From Bermanella sp034112345 (GTDB taxonomy: Bacteria > Pseudomonadota > Gammaproteobacteria > Pseudomonadales > Oceanobacteraceae), in contig JAWUVN010000036.1 of NCBI GenBank assembly GCA_034112345.1, forward strand, positions 1 through 64,000: DNA of 64,000 nt, written 5' to 3'. A program made the position numbers and the translations under genes. Under the pieces are notes generated by a model. It searched no databases, was not told the origin of the DNA, and worked only from the letters and a program-made list of their open reading frames with translations. Positions 46,582 through 56,306 of this stretch are shown here, one piece after another (position 1 is the first letter of the stretch; the number at the start of each line of letters is the position of its first letter).

Positions 46582-49560
46582 ATGGCTGACATTCTTGGTA
46601 TAGGTATATCTGGGTTAAAAGCTCATCAAACAGCGTTAGCGGTAACCGGTAACAACATATCTAATGTGGATACTGAAGGTTATAGCCGACAAGACGCGGT
46701 CATTACTAATAACAACCCTCAATTTCAGGGAGGGGTTTGGATCGGGTCTGGGGCTCAAGTAGAAGAAGTTCGTCGAATTTACGATGAGTTTCTAGTTGGC
46801 CAAATGCAAAAAGACACATCAACCTATAATTATTTTGAGGCATTATCCAGCAACGCAGGGCAAATTGATCAATTACTAGCGGACCCAAGTACGGGTATTC
46901 AGCCTGGTATAGAAGGCATGTTCGGATCATTTCAAGCGGCTATAGATGATCCAAGTTCCCTGCCTGCAAGACAAGTTGTGCTTAGTGAATCGCAAGGGTT
47001 GGTAGACCGATTTCATGCGATCAGTGATCAATTAAGTGATTCTAATGAAATAGTAAATGGTCAGTTGGGTGTGTATGCCACTCAAATATCGACACTGGCA
47101 GAATCAATATCTGAGTTAAATGAACAAATTACATTCGCTCAGTCATCAGCCAGTGGTAACTACCCAAATGATCTACTAGATAAACGAGACCTAGCCATTA
47201 CACAGCTGTCTGAACTGATAACCATAGACGTAGTTGAGCAAGATGGTGACACACTGAACATTTTCATAGGCAGTGGTCAGGCATTAGTGGTAGGTAATGA
47301 TTTCCATTCAATTACAACGCAACCCAGCGAAAATGACCCTACTCGAGATGCCGTTGTATATAAACAAAACGGTGTGGTGCAAGAGATCACGGATAGATTG
47401 TCGGGTGGTCAAATGGGCGGTTTATTGGAATACAGAAACACGGTATTAGACCCCGCGACGAATCAACTGGGTCGTGTGTCGTTGGCTTTACAAGCTGAAA
47501 TTAATTCACAGCATCAGTTAGGCATTGATTTAAACGGTACTCAGGGCGGCTTATTTTTTACCGATGTAAATGATCCAGAAGTTGCCCAGCAACGGGTGAT
47601 TGGAAATGCGGGAAATGAACAGCCAAATGATCGTGTTGTGGGTGTATATATCACCGATACAAATCAGTTAACAGACAGCGACTATAAGGTAGAATTTATA
47701 GGACCCAATGATTACACCTTTAAGGTGACTCGTGAAAAAGATGGTGAAGTATTATTTACGAGCTCTCTCAGTACAGAATTCCCTGAAAGTTTTGATATAG
47801 AAGGGTTTGATTTAACATTTGAAGGCGGCACTTATAAGCAAGGTGATGAATTTTATTTGCTACCTACTCGTGATGCGGCGTCAAATATTGAATTAGACAT
47901 TCAAATACCGCAAGAGCTAGCCTTAGCGACAGCAGTTATGACTGACTTTGACGTGGGTAACCAAGGACAAGCCAATATTAGTTCTGGTGTTGTTTATGAT
48001 ATGGATACGGCAGCGTTTGAAGTACCCGGAGAGTTAACGCCGCCATTAATCATAAAATTTACCAGTGATAGTACCTACGATGTTTTAGATAACACTGACC
48101 CAGCTAATCCAGTTCCATTGTTTCCACCGATTATGAATCAAAACTTTGTTTCGGGCGTGGTAAATGATCTATTACCAAAGGATGAAGGTAAAACAGCCAT
48201 TACTTCAGTTGGTGGATATTTGCCGACAGCTGCATCTTTCCAAGATTACGATGAAGTATTTGTCACACCCGGTAATGGTTTTTTTCCCGCACGATTAACC
48301 ATAGAAGACCCAGATCTGATTAATGGTGGAACAAAAAGTAGGGGGGTTTTAACTATACCTGCAGAAACTCCTGCCAATGAAATAGCCGAAATTTTAAGCA
48401 GTCAAAACGGCATAACCGCATCAGCACGAACAGAAATTCAATTAACAAACTTCACAGATGATCCCGTTGGATTTTTGGATCAAGTGATGTATTTAAATGG
48501 GGTTGAGTTAACGGATGCATTACCAAGTGGTCAAGTGAAATATGACGATACTTACCCACTGGATGTCCCAAACCCTATAAATTCTGACTTTTTAGCAGAC
48601 AGAATTAATGCAAATTTCGACTTTCAAGACATGGGCATCGTGGCAAAAAGTGATGGATCGACATTAACTATTACAGCGTTTAATGGCGAAGATCTATCCA
48701 TTGAATTTCAAGGTGATCATGGAGACAGTATTTCGGTTTCGAATGGACAGAATATTTATATCAATCCCACAGGCGAGGCCCTTTCGGAACCTCTGAATAA
48801 ATATGACGGCTATGACTTTACCGAAGGCGGTCCATTTACCTATGAGTTTGAAGTGCCAGGGCAGGGTTCGTTTAATATTGAGTTGACTGGGTCGTATGCC
48901 ACTGGGGCCGATTTAATTACAGAAATAGAAGCTCAAATTAATAGTACTAACTTCTCTAACAATGGAACGGTAGTCGTCGATATTGATGAAAGAGGTAATA
49001 TATTATTTCAAAATCAATTAGATATTAGCCCAAGCGGCACCAATGGCAGTGCCAAGTTAACAATGGGTGGTCAAGTTAAAGTCATTCTTGATGAAGGCAT
49101 GGTGATTTCATCTCAGCCGCCTTTAAGCAATTTATTTGAAGAGTTTCCTGTTCAAGAGTCTGTGTATTTAGGTTATGAACTCACTATGGATGGCACGCCT
49201 AAAGAAGGCGATCTATTTTATGTAGACTTTAATGAGAACGCCGTCACCGATAACCGAAATGGTGCATTATTGGGTGCTGTGCAATCAAAAGAATTAATAG
49301 AAGATGAAATGAGCATCAGTGAAGCCTACGGAAAATCAGTAGAAGAAGTGGGTTCAATAACAGCACGGGCTCAAATAAATACCGAAAGCTCAGAAGTATT
49401 ACTGGCCAACAGTACAAACAGTGTTAGTTCAGTTAGTGGTGTGAACCTTGATGAAGAAGCTGCCAATTTAATACGATTTGAGCAAGGATATAATGCATCC
49501 GCTCAAGTTATTTCAGTCGCACGAGACATATTTAGTACGTTAATTGGCATGTTTAGATAA
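46582..49560 (+). CDS. flgK: Hook-filament junction protein FlgK, very long
   Basis: The 992-residue protein has a conserved N-terminus (GIGISGLKAHQTALAVTGNN, ISNVDTEGYSRQ) and C-terminus (SSVSGVNLDEEAANLIRFEQ, GYNASAQVISVARDIFSTLI). E. coli FlgK has 547. The extra residues (about 330-890) are acidic beta-type modules similar in texture to those in FlgE. Segments like FLDQVMYLNGVELTDAL and PANEIAEILSSQNGITASART parallel FlgE's NMTMFLNGQELVA and ANEIASIFNRQAGITASASS. FlgE and FlgK therefore share a duplicated insert domain. The frame is intact. Confidence 0.93.
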   Translation: MADILGIGISGLKAHQTALAVTGNNISNVDTEGYSRQDAVITNNNPQFQGGVWIGSGAQVEEVRRIYDEFLVGQMQKDTSTYNYFEALSSNAGQIDQLLADPSTGIQPGIEGMFGSFQAAIDDPSSLPARQVVLSESQGLVDRFHAISDQLSDSNEIVNGQLGVYATQISTLAESISELNEQITFAQSSASGNYPNDLLDKRDLAITQLSELITIDVVEQDGDTLNIFIGSGQALVVGNDFHSITTQPSENDPTRDAVVYKQNGVVQEITDRLSGGQMGGLLEYRNTVLDPATNQLGRVSLALQAEINSQHQLGIDLNGTQGGLFFTDVNDPEVAQQRVIGNAGNEQPNDRVVGVYITDTNQLTDSDYKVEFIGPNDYTFKVTREKDGEVLFTSSLSTEFPESFDIEGFDLTFEGGTYKQGDEFYLLPTRDAASNIELDIQIPQELALATAVMTDFDVGNQGQANISSGVVYDMDTAAFEVPGELTPPLIIKFTSDSTYDVLDNTDPANPVPLFPPIMNQNFVSGVVNDLLPKDEGKTAITSVGGYLPTAASFQDYDEVFVTPGNGFFPARLTIEDPDLINGGTKSRGVLTIPAETPANEIAEILSSQNGITASARTEIQLTNFTDDPVGFLDQVMYLNGVELTDALPSGQVKYDDTYPLDVPNPINSDFLADRINANFDFQDMGIVAKSDGSTLTITAFNGEDLSIEFQGDHGDSISVSNGQNIYINPTGEALSEPLNKYDGYDFTEGGPFTYEFEVPGQGSFNIELTGSYATGADLITEIEAQINSTNFSNNGTVVVDIDERGNILFQNQLDISPSGTNGSAKLTMGGQVKVILDEGMVISSQPPLSNLFEEFPVQESVYLGYELTMDGTPKEGDLFYVDFNENAVTDNRNGALLGAVQSKELIEDEMSISEAYGKSVEEVGSITARAQINTESSEVLLANSTNSVSSVSGVNLDEEAANLIRFEQGYNASAQVISVARDIFSTLIGMFR

Positions 49561-49631
49561 AAATATTACACATAACCATATCTATGGCCGATTGAATAAA
49601 ACACAACAAAGAATTTGAACCGAGGTGTCCC

Positions 49632-50870
49632 ATGCGCATTTCAACGTTGCAACAACATAATACGGGTGTTCGCCAGTTACTTAATAACCAGGCGTCTACC
49701 GTAAACACACAGCAGCAAATTTCAACAGGTCGACGTGTCTTAACCCCATCAGACGATCCTGTTGCTTCTACGCGTATATTACAACTGCAGCAAGATATTA
49801 GTTTGCGTGAACAGTATATGGAAAACGTAACGGGTGCGACAAACCGATTGAATTTGGAGGAAGCCACACTATCGAGTGTAACGGATAATATTGCCAAGAT
49901 TCGAGAACTCACCGTTTATGCTGGCAATGGTTCAATGACAGCAGAAGACCGCAGTTATGTCGCCGTGGAAATAGAGACTCGATTAGAAGCCCTGGTTGAT
50001 TTAATGAATACAAAAGACGCCAGTAATACCTATATATTTGCTGGTTTTAAAGGAGAAACTGAACCATTTCAAACTCGCGCAGGCGGTGGAGTGAGTTATG
50101 AAGGAGATGATGGAGAGAGAATCTTAGAAATATCAAACAGTACAGATATACAAACGAATGATTCGGGTAAAAACTTGTTTGTAGATGTAAAAAGCATCCA
50201 AGATACATTCTTTACTGAAGATAATTCACGTAATACAGGAACGGGCTTTATCACCAATGGTTTTGTTTCTGACCAAGCAGCGTATTCAGAGTTTTACCCT
50301 GAAGACATGGTTATACAATTTAACCCTGATAGTTTTGTTACGCCAGCAGCCCCCAATTATTCAGTATTAACACGTTCAGAGAATAGAGCAATTGATGGCT
50401 TGGATGGTGTTGCATACACACCGGGCGAAGAATTAGTCGTTCAAGGGGCCAACTTTAAGATAGCAGGTGACCCAGAACCTGGGGATACGTTTATTGTGCG
50501 CAGTAGCCCTAAGCAATCAATGGTAGATACTATTGCGGGGCTGGTGGAAGGTTTGCGTTCGTTACAAGATACACCTGAAGATTCAGCGTCACTCAATGTA
50601 TTGATAGAAAACTCACTATCAAATTTAGACTTTGCTCAAACTTCTGTATCAGAAGTGCAAAGTGAAATAGGGGGGCGATTAAATACGTTAGATAATATTG
50701 ATAACTTGCATCAAGATGTAGACCTAATAAGCCAAGAAGTTTTAAGTCAATTACAAGATGTAGACTTTGCTGAAGCCGTAAGCCGATTGTCATTAGAATC
50801 CTTTTTACTAGAAGCAGCACAACAGAGCTTTACGCAGATAAATAGACTGTCATTATTCAATAGCCTGTAA
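49632..50870 (+). CDS. flgL: Hook-filament junction protein FlgL
   Basis: The product has 412 residues, starting MRISTLQQHNTGVRQLLNNQ with QQQISTGRRVLTPSDDPVAS, the flagellin-like N-terminal D0/D1 helix pair, and ending with EAVSRLSLESFLLEAAQQSF, then TQINRLSLFNSL. It is somewhat longer than E. coli FlgL (317). It completes the flgJKL unit. The gap to legB (181 bp) is AT-rich and holds a candidate sigma-54 site. Confidence 0.93.
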   Translation: MRISTLQQHNTGVRQLLNNQASTVNTQQQISTGRRVLTPSDDPVASTRILQLQQDISLREQYMENVTGATNRLNLEEATLSSVTDNIAKIRELTVYAGNGSMTAEDRSYVAVEIETRLEALVDLMNTKDASNTYIFAGFKGETEPFQTRAGGGVSYEGDDGERILEISNSTDIQTNDSGKNLFVDVKSIQDTFFTEDNSRNTGTGFITNGFVSDQAAYSEFYPEDMVIQFNPDSFVTPAAPNYSVLTRSENRAIDGLDGVAYTPGEELVVQGANFKIAGDPEPGDTFIVRSSPKQSMVDTIAGLVEGLRSLQDTPEDSASLNVLIENSLSNLDFAQTSVSEVQSEIGGRLNTLDNIDNLHQDVDLISQEVLSQLQDVDFAEAVSRLSLESFLLEAAQQSFTQINRLSLFNSL

Positions 50871-50942
50871 TAAAACCATATACTTCTATAATTGTTGGGT
50901 AAATTGGCTATATAAATCATAGATATTTTAAATATATGGCCT

Positions 50943-50958
50943 TGGTTCAATACTTGCT
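50943..50958 (+). promoter_or_regulatory. Candidate sigma-54 promoter of the legionaminic acid operon
   Basis: TGGTTCAATACTTGCT has GG and GC at the exact -24/-12 spacing and a good TTGCT, but the -24 element is TGGTTC rather than TGGCAC. It lies about 95 bases before the legB ATG. It would place glycan synthesis in the flagellar regulon. Confidence 0.45.
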
Positions 50959-51051
50959 TTAACATAATAATAAAAAAAAATTGACGCTTTTGATTGATGA
51001 CTTTAATAGCCATTTATTCAAAATGTAAAGTAATAGTAAGTTTGAGTTTCC

Positions 51052-52251
51052 ATGTTAAATAATGACGTGTTATTACCTATAATTGGCAGAGATACCGGTC
51101 TTTTAAATGACGATATAGCCAATTATTCAGAGAGAATTAAATCAACCGTTTCTACATCTCGATTTCTTGTTTTGGGTGGCGCGGGCTCTATTGGACAAGA
51201 AGTTGTTAAGGCCATTTTTAAACATGATCCTCTTAAGTTGCATGTTGTTGATATTAGTGAAAATAGCTTGGTCGAGTTAGTTAGGGATATTAGAAGTGAA
51301 TATGGCTATATAAAAGGTGAGTTTATAACATTAGCTTTGGATATCGGATCTTTAGAATATGATGGGTTTATTGATTCAGACGGTCAATATGATTATGTAT
51401 TAAATCTATCTGCTTTAAAGCATGTTCGAAGCGAGAAAGATCCATTTACATTAAAGAGAATGATTAATGTAAATATTTTCAATACAGATAAAACCATTTT
51501 ACAGTCTATTCAATCTGGTGTTAAAAAATACTTCTGTGTATCCACTGATAAAGCAGCTAATCCGGTGAATATGATGGGGGCATCAAAACGTATAATGGAA
51601 ATGTTTATTATGCGTCGAAGTGAAAAAATTGATATATCTACCGCACGCTTTGCAAATGTTGCATTTTCTGATGGTTCTCTATTATATGGATTTCAAAAGC
51701 GTCTAGAAAAACAACAGCCAATTGTTGCTCCAGATGATATCAAGCGTTACTTTATTTCGCCAGAAGAGTCAGGTGAACTTTGTTTGCTTTCAGCATTATT
51801 TGGTGAAAATAGGGATGTTTTTTTTCCGAAAATTAAAAATGATTTTAAGCTGACTACGTTTTCGAATATAGCAATTAAATATTTGAAATATCAAGGTTAT
51901 GAGCCATTTTTATGTGAATCAGAGGATGAAGCTAGGGAATTGATAAAAACAATGCCACCTAATGGTAAGTGGCCCTGTCTGTTTCAATCGAGTGATACTA
52001 CAGGTGAAAAAGCATATGAAGAATTTTACACGGAAGACGAAACGTTGGATTTTGAGGCATTTAACAATGTAGGAATCATAAAAAATAGTCTTAATTATAA
52101 TAATGATATTATTAATGATTTTGAAAAATCCATTCAATCTATGAAATCTAATAATAACTGGAATAAAGAATCAATTGTAAAATTATTTATAGAAACTATT
52201 CCTAATTTTACTCATGTAGAGATGGGTAAATCACTTGATAATAAAATGTAA
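51052..52251 (+). CDS. legB: Nucleotide-sugar N-acetylglucosamine 4,6-dehydratase LegB
   Basis: The product has 399 residues. It is an SDR-type polysaccharide biosynthesis protein with the NAD motif LVLGGAGSIGQEVV (about 43-56), LNLSALKHVRSEKDP, the catalytic STDKAANPVNMMGASKR (SxxK variant of the YxxxK site, as in the FlaA1/PglF/LegB group) and KRYFISPEESGELCLL. The extra C-terminal 100 residues are typical of LegB proteins. It starts legionaminic acid synthesis, probably from GDP-GlcNAc in view of the PtmE-type partner at 58711. It is the first gene of a tightly packed operon. The DNA is notably AT-rich. Confidence 0.85.
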   Translation: MLNNDVLLPIIGRDTGLLNDDIANYSERIKSTVSTSRFLVLGGAGSIGQEVVKAIFKHDPLKLHVVDISENSLVELVRDIRSEYGYIKGEFITLALDIGSLEYDGFIDSDGQYDYVLNLSALKHVRSEKDPFTLKRMINVNIFNTDKTILQSIQSGVKKYFCVSTDKAANPVNMMGASKRIMEMFIMRRSEKIDISTARFANVAFSDGSLLYGFQKRLEKQQPIVAPDDIKRYFISPEESGELCLLSALFGENRDVFFPKIKNDFKLTTFSNIAIKYLKYQGYEPFLCESEDEARELIKTMPPNGKWPCLFQSSDTTGEKAYEEFYTEDETLDFEAFNNVGIIKNSLNYNNDIINDFEKSIQSMKSNNNWNKESIVKLFIETIPNFTHVEMGKSLDNKM

Positions 52252-52256
52252 TCATT

Positions 52257-53426
52257 ATGAATAATGAGCATACAAAATTCATAAATTTTGAACGGGATTT
52301 ATATCAAACAAGCGATTATATACCATTGCATGCGCCTCAGTTTAATGGCAATGATATTGAATATGTAACTGACGCTATCAAAAGTACGTTTGTTTCAAGC
52401 GTAGGATCATATGTCGATGATTTTGAAGCTGAAATTCAAGAATATACTCAATCTAATGGTGCGGTTGCCATGGTCAATGGTACAGCTGCATTGAATATAT
52501 CATTACATATGGCAGGTGTTCAAAAGGATGATTTTGTCATTACACAGGCTTTAACCTTTGTAGCGACATGCAATGCTATAGCGCATATTGGCGCTTCTCC
52601 AATATTTTTAGATGTTTCAATGCAAAGTCTTAGTTTATGTCCAAATTCTCTTGAAGTATTTCTTCAGGAAAATGCGATTTTAGATGAGCTTGGTTGTCTT
52701 CATAAGTTAACTCAACGTCGTATTCGAGCTGTATTACCGATGCATACATTTGGGCACCCTGCAAAACTGGATGAAATCAATGATATTTGCATAAAATGGA
52801 ACTTGAAGTTAATAGAAGACGCCGCAGAAAGTTTAGGATCTAAATATAAAGGAAAGCATACTGGCACAATAGGCAACTTTTCCGCATAGAGTTTTAATGG
52901 AAATAAAATAATAACGACGGGTGGCGGCGGGATGGTTTTATGCCGTGATCCAAACGATGCTTATCGCATAAAGCACCTTAGTACTACGGCTAAGGTAGAT
53001 CACCCTTATGAATTTTATCATGACGAGTTGGCATTTAATTACCGTATGCCAAATTTAAATGCAGCTTTAGGTTGTGCACAGCTGGAAGTGTTGCCTGCGT
53101 ATCTCAAGATAAAACGAGTGTTAGCATCTACCTACCAGGAATATTTTAAAGATTCAGATTACCTCTTTGTAAGTGAACCAGAATATGCTGAGTCTAACTA
53201 TTGGTTAAACGCGATAATATGTCCCGATAAAAAACTTCGAGATCAGTTTTTAGAAAGTACAAATTTATCGGGTGTTTCTACTAGACCTGTTTGGACGTTG
53301 ATGCACCGTTTACCCATGTTTAAAGATTGTATTAGGGATGATCTGTCAGTATCAGAAAAATTAGAAAAAACGCTAGTCAACATACCCAGTTCACCAATCA
53401 TAAAGTTGGATGATATCAATGGTTAA
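52257..53426 (+). pseudogene. legC: LegC-type sugar aminotransferase interrupted by amber codon
   Basis: A single frame of 390 codons (389 residues expected, normal for LegC) holds one internal TAG at 52887-52889, codon 211. Before it: IPLHAPQFNGNDIEYVTDAIKSTFVSSVG split, AMVNGTAALNISLH, and IEDAAESLGSKYKGKHTGTIGNF. Directly after it: SFNGNKIITTGGGGM, whose Lys (codon 217) is the PLP-binding residue, and YRMPNLNAALGCAQLEVLP. The flanking frame is unbroken, so a point change (for example TTG or TAT/TAC to TAG) is likely. LegC transfers an amino group to C4 of the keto-sugar. If the stop is real, neither half can be active because the PLP lysine is cut from the cofactor pocket. Otherwise a sequencing error or amber suppression must be invoked. 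Confidence 0.88.
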
Positions 53427-54573
53427 AGTAACCGTTTTTACAGGGACACGTGCCGAATATGGTTTATTATATTGGTTAATGAAAGATCTGAAGGCTGATC
53501 CTGAATGTGAATTAGATATTCTTATTTCAGGTTCTCATTTATCTCCTCAATTTGGTTATACAGTTAACCAAATTGAAGCAGATGGTTTTGAGGTAAGTGA
53601 GCGTGTTGAAATGCTGCTATCTTCCGATTCTGCTGTAGGCACTGCAAAAAGTATGGGTCTTGCTGTTATTGGGTACGCTGACTCGTTAATAAAATTAAAT
53701 CCTGATGTGATTATTATTTTGGGGGATCGATATGAAGCACTTGCGGCAGCACAAACAGCTATGATTCTTCGTATCCCTATTGTACATCTGCATGGCGGAG
53801 AGATTACTGAAGGGGCTTATGACGATTCTATACGGCATGCGATTACAAAGCTCAGCTATCTTCATGGAACGTCAAGCGAAGAACACCGTCAGAGAGTTAT
53901 TCAACTTGGAGAATCTCCAGATCGAGTCAGTGTTGTAGGAGCGATGGGGTTGGAATATATCAATCGTACACCATTAATGACAAAAAAAGATTTTTTAACG
54001 TCTATAAAATTTGATCTACATAAACCTTATTTTGTGGTGACATTTCATGCGGTGACATTGAGTGATAAATGTAACGTAGATGATTTTAAATCATTGCTTA
54101 ATGCGTTGGATTCTTACCCTAACTATCAGGTTATTTTTACTTATCCTAATGCTGATGCAGGCGGTATGAGTCTCATTCCTATACTAGAAACGTATACGAC
54201 CTTAAATTCAGAGAGGGTATATTCAATCACCTCTTTGGGCTTACATCGATATTTAAGCGCGGTGAAATATGCGGAAGCGGTTATTGGTAACTCTTCAAGT
54301 GGCATTATCGAAGCGCCTAACTTAGAAACGCCGACTGTGAATATAGGTATTCGCCAAAAAGGGCGTTCAGCTGCGAAAAGTGTCATAAACTGTGAACCGA
54401 TTACCACGAATATTATAAAGGCAGTTGATATAGCCATTAGTAAGGAGCGGAAAAATGATTTTTTTGAAAGCCCTTACGGTGACGGTGATGCAAGTTTAAA
54501 AGTCATAAAGATGGTTAAGTCTTGTAAATTTGAATCAAGTAAATGCTTTTATGATTTAAAGGGTACACGATAG
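53419..54573 (+). CDS. legG: Hydrolysing UDP/GDP-sugar 2-epimerase LegG/NeuC
   Basis: The product has 384 residues from the ATG at 53419, overlapping the end of legC by 8 bases. Family motifs: VFTGTRAEYGLLYWLMK at the N-terminus, IILGDRYEALAAAQTAMIL, VHLHGGEITEGAYDDSIRHA and GNSSSGIIEAPN. These match the NeuC/LegG/NnaA hydrolysing epimerases, which release a 2-epimerised free sugar from the nucleotide. In the legionaminate path it yields 6-deoxy-2,4-diacetamido-mannose for LegI. The frame is intact. Confidence 0.88.
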   Translation: MVKVTVFTGTRAEYGLLYWLMKDLKADPECELDILISGSHLSPQFGYTVNQIEADGFEVSERVEMLLSSDSAVGTAKSMGLAVIGYADSLIKLNPDVIIILGDRYEALAAAQTAMILRIPIVHLHGGEITEGAYDDSIRHAITKLSYLHGTSSEEHRQRVIQLGESPDRVSVVGAMGLEYINRTPLMTKKDFLTSIKFDLHKPYFVVTFHAVTLSDKCNVDDFKSLLNALDSYPNYQVIFTYPNADAGGMSLIPILETYTTLNSERVYSITSLGLHRYLSAVKYAEAVIGNSSSGIIEAPNLETPTVNIGIRQKGRSAAKSVINCEPITTNIIKAVDIAISKERKNDFFESPYGDGDASLKVIKMVKSCKFESSKCFYDLKGTR

Positions 54574-54574
54574 T

Positions 54575-55648
54575 ATGGCTATGATAATTGCAGAAGCGGG
54601 TGTAAATCATAATGGTGATGAGGCTCTGGCATTAAAATTAATTGATGTCGCATATCATGCTGGGGCTGATATTGTAAAATTCCAAACCTTTAAAGCCAAT
54701 AATTTAGTGGTAAAATCCGCAATGCAGGCCGAGTATCAAATAAAAAATACTGAAAGAAAAGAGTCTCAATTTGAAATGTTGAGTCGATTAGAGCTAAGTT
54801 TTGAAAGTCACCATAAGCTAGTTGATTACTGCAATAAATTGGGTCTTGAGTTTTTATCAACGGCATTTGACTCTGAGAGTTTAGCGTTTTTAGTTGGTGA
54901 ATTAGGATTAAATCGCTTGAAAATCCCTTCAGGGGAGATCACTAACGCCCCATTGGTGTTGGAACATGCGAGAACAGGGTGTGATTTAATCGTATCGACA
55001 GGTATGGCATCACTTTCAGAAGTCGAAATGGTTTTAGGCGTTATTGCTTTTGGCTATTTATACGACAGTCAGACGACGCCAAGTATTGAATCTTTTGAAC
55101 ATGCCTTTGCATCAAGAGAAGGCCAAAAACTATTAAGCGAAAAAGTGACATTGCTACATTGCACTACCGAATACCCTGCGCCTTTTAACGAGATTAATCT
55201 TAGGGCTATGGATACTCTATCTTCAGCATTCAAGTTGCCTGTGGGTTATTCAGATCACAGTAAGGGCATTACTATTTCTATTGCCGCAGTTGCAAGAGGC
55301 GCGGTATTAATTGAAAAACATTTTACGCTAGATAATAAACTTCCGGGGCCAGACCATAAAGCATCTCTAGAACCTGATGAATTAACAGAAATGATAAAAG
55401 CGATAAAGAACACGGAAAATGCACTTGGTAACGGTATTAAAGTCCCTCAAAAATCTGAAATTAAAAATAAAAATGTTGCGCGAAAAAGTATCGTGGCAAA
55501 CAGTAAAATTTTAAAAGGTGATACCTTTACCAAAGATAATATAACGATAAAACGACCTGGGTCAGGAATATCACCATTACAATATTGGGCAGTGATAGGG
55601 GAGGTGTCTAATAAGGCGTTTGAAGATGGGGATGAAATAAGTGTCTAA
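54575..55648 (+). CDS. legI: N,N'-diacetyllegionaminate synthase LegI (NeuB family)
   Basis: The product has 357 residues with IIAEAGVNHNGDEALALKLI (N-terminal metal/PEP site), VKFQTFKANNLV, LKIPSGEITNAPLVL, LLHCTTEYPAPFNEINLRAM, VGYSDHSKGI and a C-terminal SAF (antifreeze-like) domain from about 290 (RKSIVANSKILKGDTFT). The family condenses phosphoenolpyruvate with an N-acetylated hexosamine to form a nonulosonic acid. Legionaminate rather than sialate is inferred from the neighbouring legB and legC. Confidence 0.9.
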   Translation: MAMIIAEAGVNHNGDEALALKLIDVAYHAGADIVKFQTFKANNLVVKSAMQAEYQIKNTERKESQFEMLSRLELSFESHHKLVDYCNKLGLEFLSTAFDSESLAFLVGELGLNRLKIPSGEITNAPLVLEHARTGCDLIVSTGMASLSEVEMVLGVIAFGYLYDSQTTPSIESFEHAFASREGQKLLSEKVTLLHCTTEYPAPFNEINLRAMDTLSSAFKLPVGYSDHSKGITISIAAVARGAVLIEKHFTLDNKLPGPDHKASLEPDELTEMIKAIKNTENALGNGIKVPQKSEIKNKNVARKSIVANSKILKGDTFTKDNITIKRPGSGISPLQYWAVIGEVSNKAFEDGDEISV

Positions 55649-56306
55649 GCCCGTCATTGTTATTGGCGGCGGCGGTCATGCCGGCGTGATTATTAATATT
55701 CTTAAGAATGAAAAAAGAGAAGTACTGGCTTTTTCTTCTGTTAAGAAAGCACCCTGTCATACTGTGTTTAATAATATTCCTCAGTTAATGGATGATAAGG
55801 ATGTTCTTGAATTTAATCCTGCTGATGTACTTTTAATTAATGGAATAGGACCAAATCCATATAGCAACTTAAGGCAAGTTATTTTTGATAAATTCAGTGA
55901 CAATGGATATCAATTTGACAAGGTTATTTCATCATCGGCTTATGTTTCGTCATTTAGCTCATTAGGTCCGGGGGTTCAAATATTTCCTTGCGCCACTATT
56001 CAAACAGAGGTCGTACTGGCAGGACATGCGGTCATCAATACCGGTGCGATTATTGAACATAACTGTATTATTGGAGCCCGTTCTCATATTGCGCCTGGTG
56101 CCATTTTGTGTGGCCAAGTCAGTATCGGGAGCGATGTTTATATTGGGGCGGGCACTAAAATTATTCAAAATATTTCCATTGGCAGTGGTTCTATTATCGC
56201 AATGGGGGCTTCAGTGATACGCGATGTGCCGCCGAATAGTTTAGTTATTCCGGGTAAACCGATTGTTGAGATTGACCCCGTTGCAATATTGGAGCGAGAG
56301 CAATGA
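55641..56306 (+). CDS. NeuD-type hexapeptide acetyltransferase (LegH candidate)
   Basis: The product has 221 residues. It has an N-terminal nucleotide-binding-like segment (IVIGGGGHAGVIINILK) and a left-handed beta-helix from about 100 onward (hexapeptide repeats GAIIEHNCIIGARSHIAPGA, GSDVYIGAGTKII, and MGASVIRDVPPNSLVIPGKP). It belongs to the NeuD/PglD/LegH family of sugar acetyltransferases. In this pathway it would N-acetylate the C4 amino group made by LegC, or O-acetylate the final acid. It overlaps legI by 8 bases and the next gene by 4. Confidence 0.85.
   Translation: MSKPVIVIGGGGHAGVIINILKNEKREVLAFSSVKKAPCHTVFNNIPQLMDDKDVLEFNPADVLLINGIGPNPYSNLRQVIFDKFSDNGYQFDKVISSSAYVSSFSSLGPGVQIFPCATIQTEVVLAGHAVINTGAIIEHNCIIGARSHIAPGAILCGQVSIGSDVYIGAGTKIIQNISIGSGSIIAMGASVIRDVPPNSLVIPGKPIVEIDPVAILEREQ

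Noticed and set aside
49587..49594. GCCGATTG before flgL as a sigma-28 -10 element
   Set aside because: There is no matching TAAA at the proper distance upstream, and flgL is well placed for read-through from flgK.
52887..52889. Recoded UAG (pyrrolysine or similar) in legC
   Set aside because: No pyl genes or special downstream element are in the window, and LegC enzymes do not need a non-standard residue at this site.
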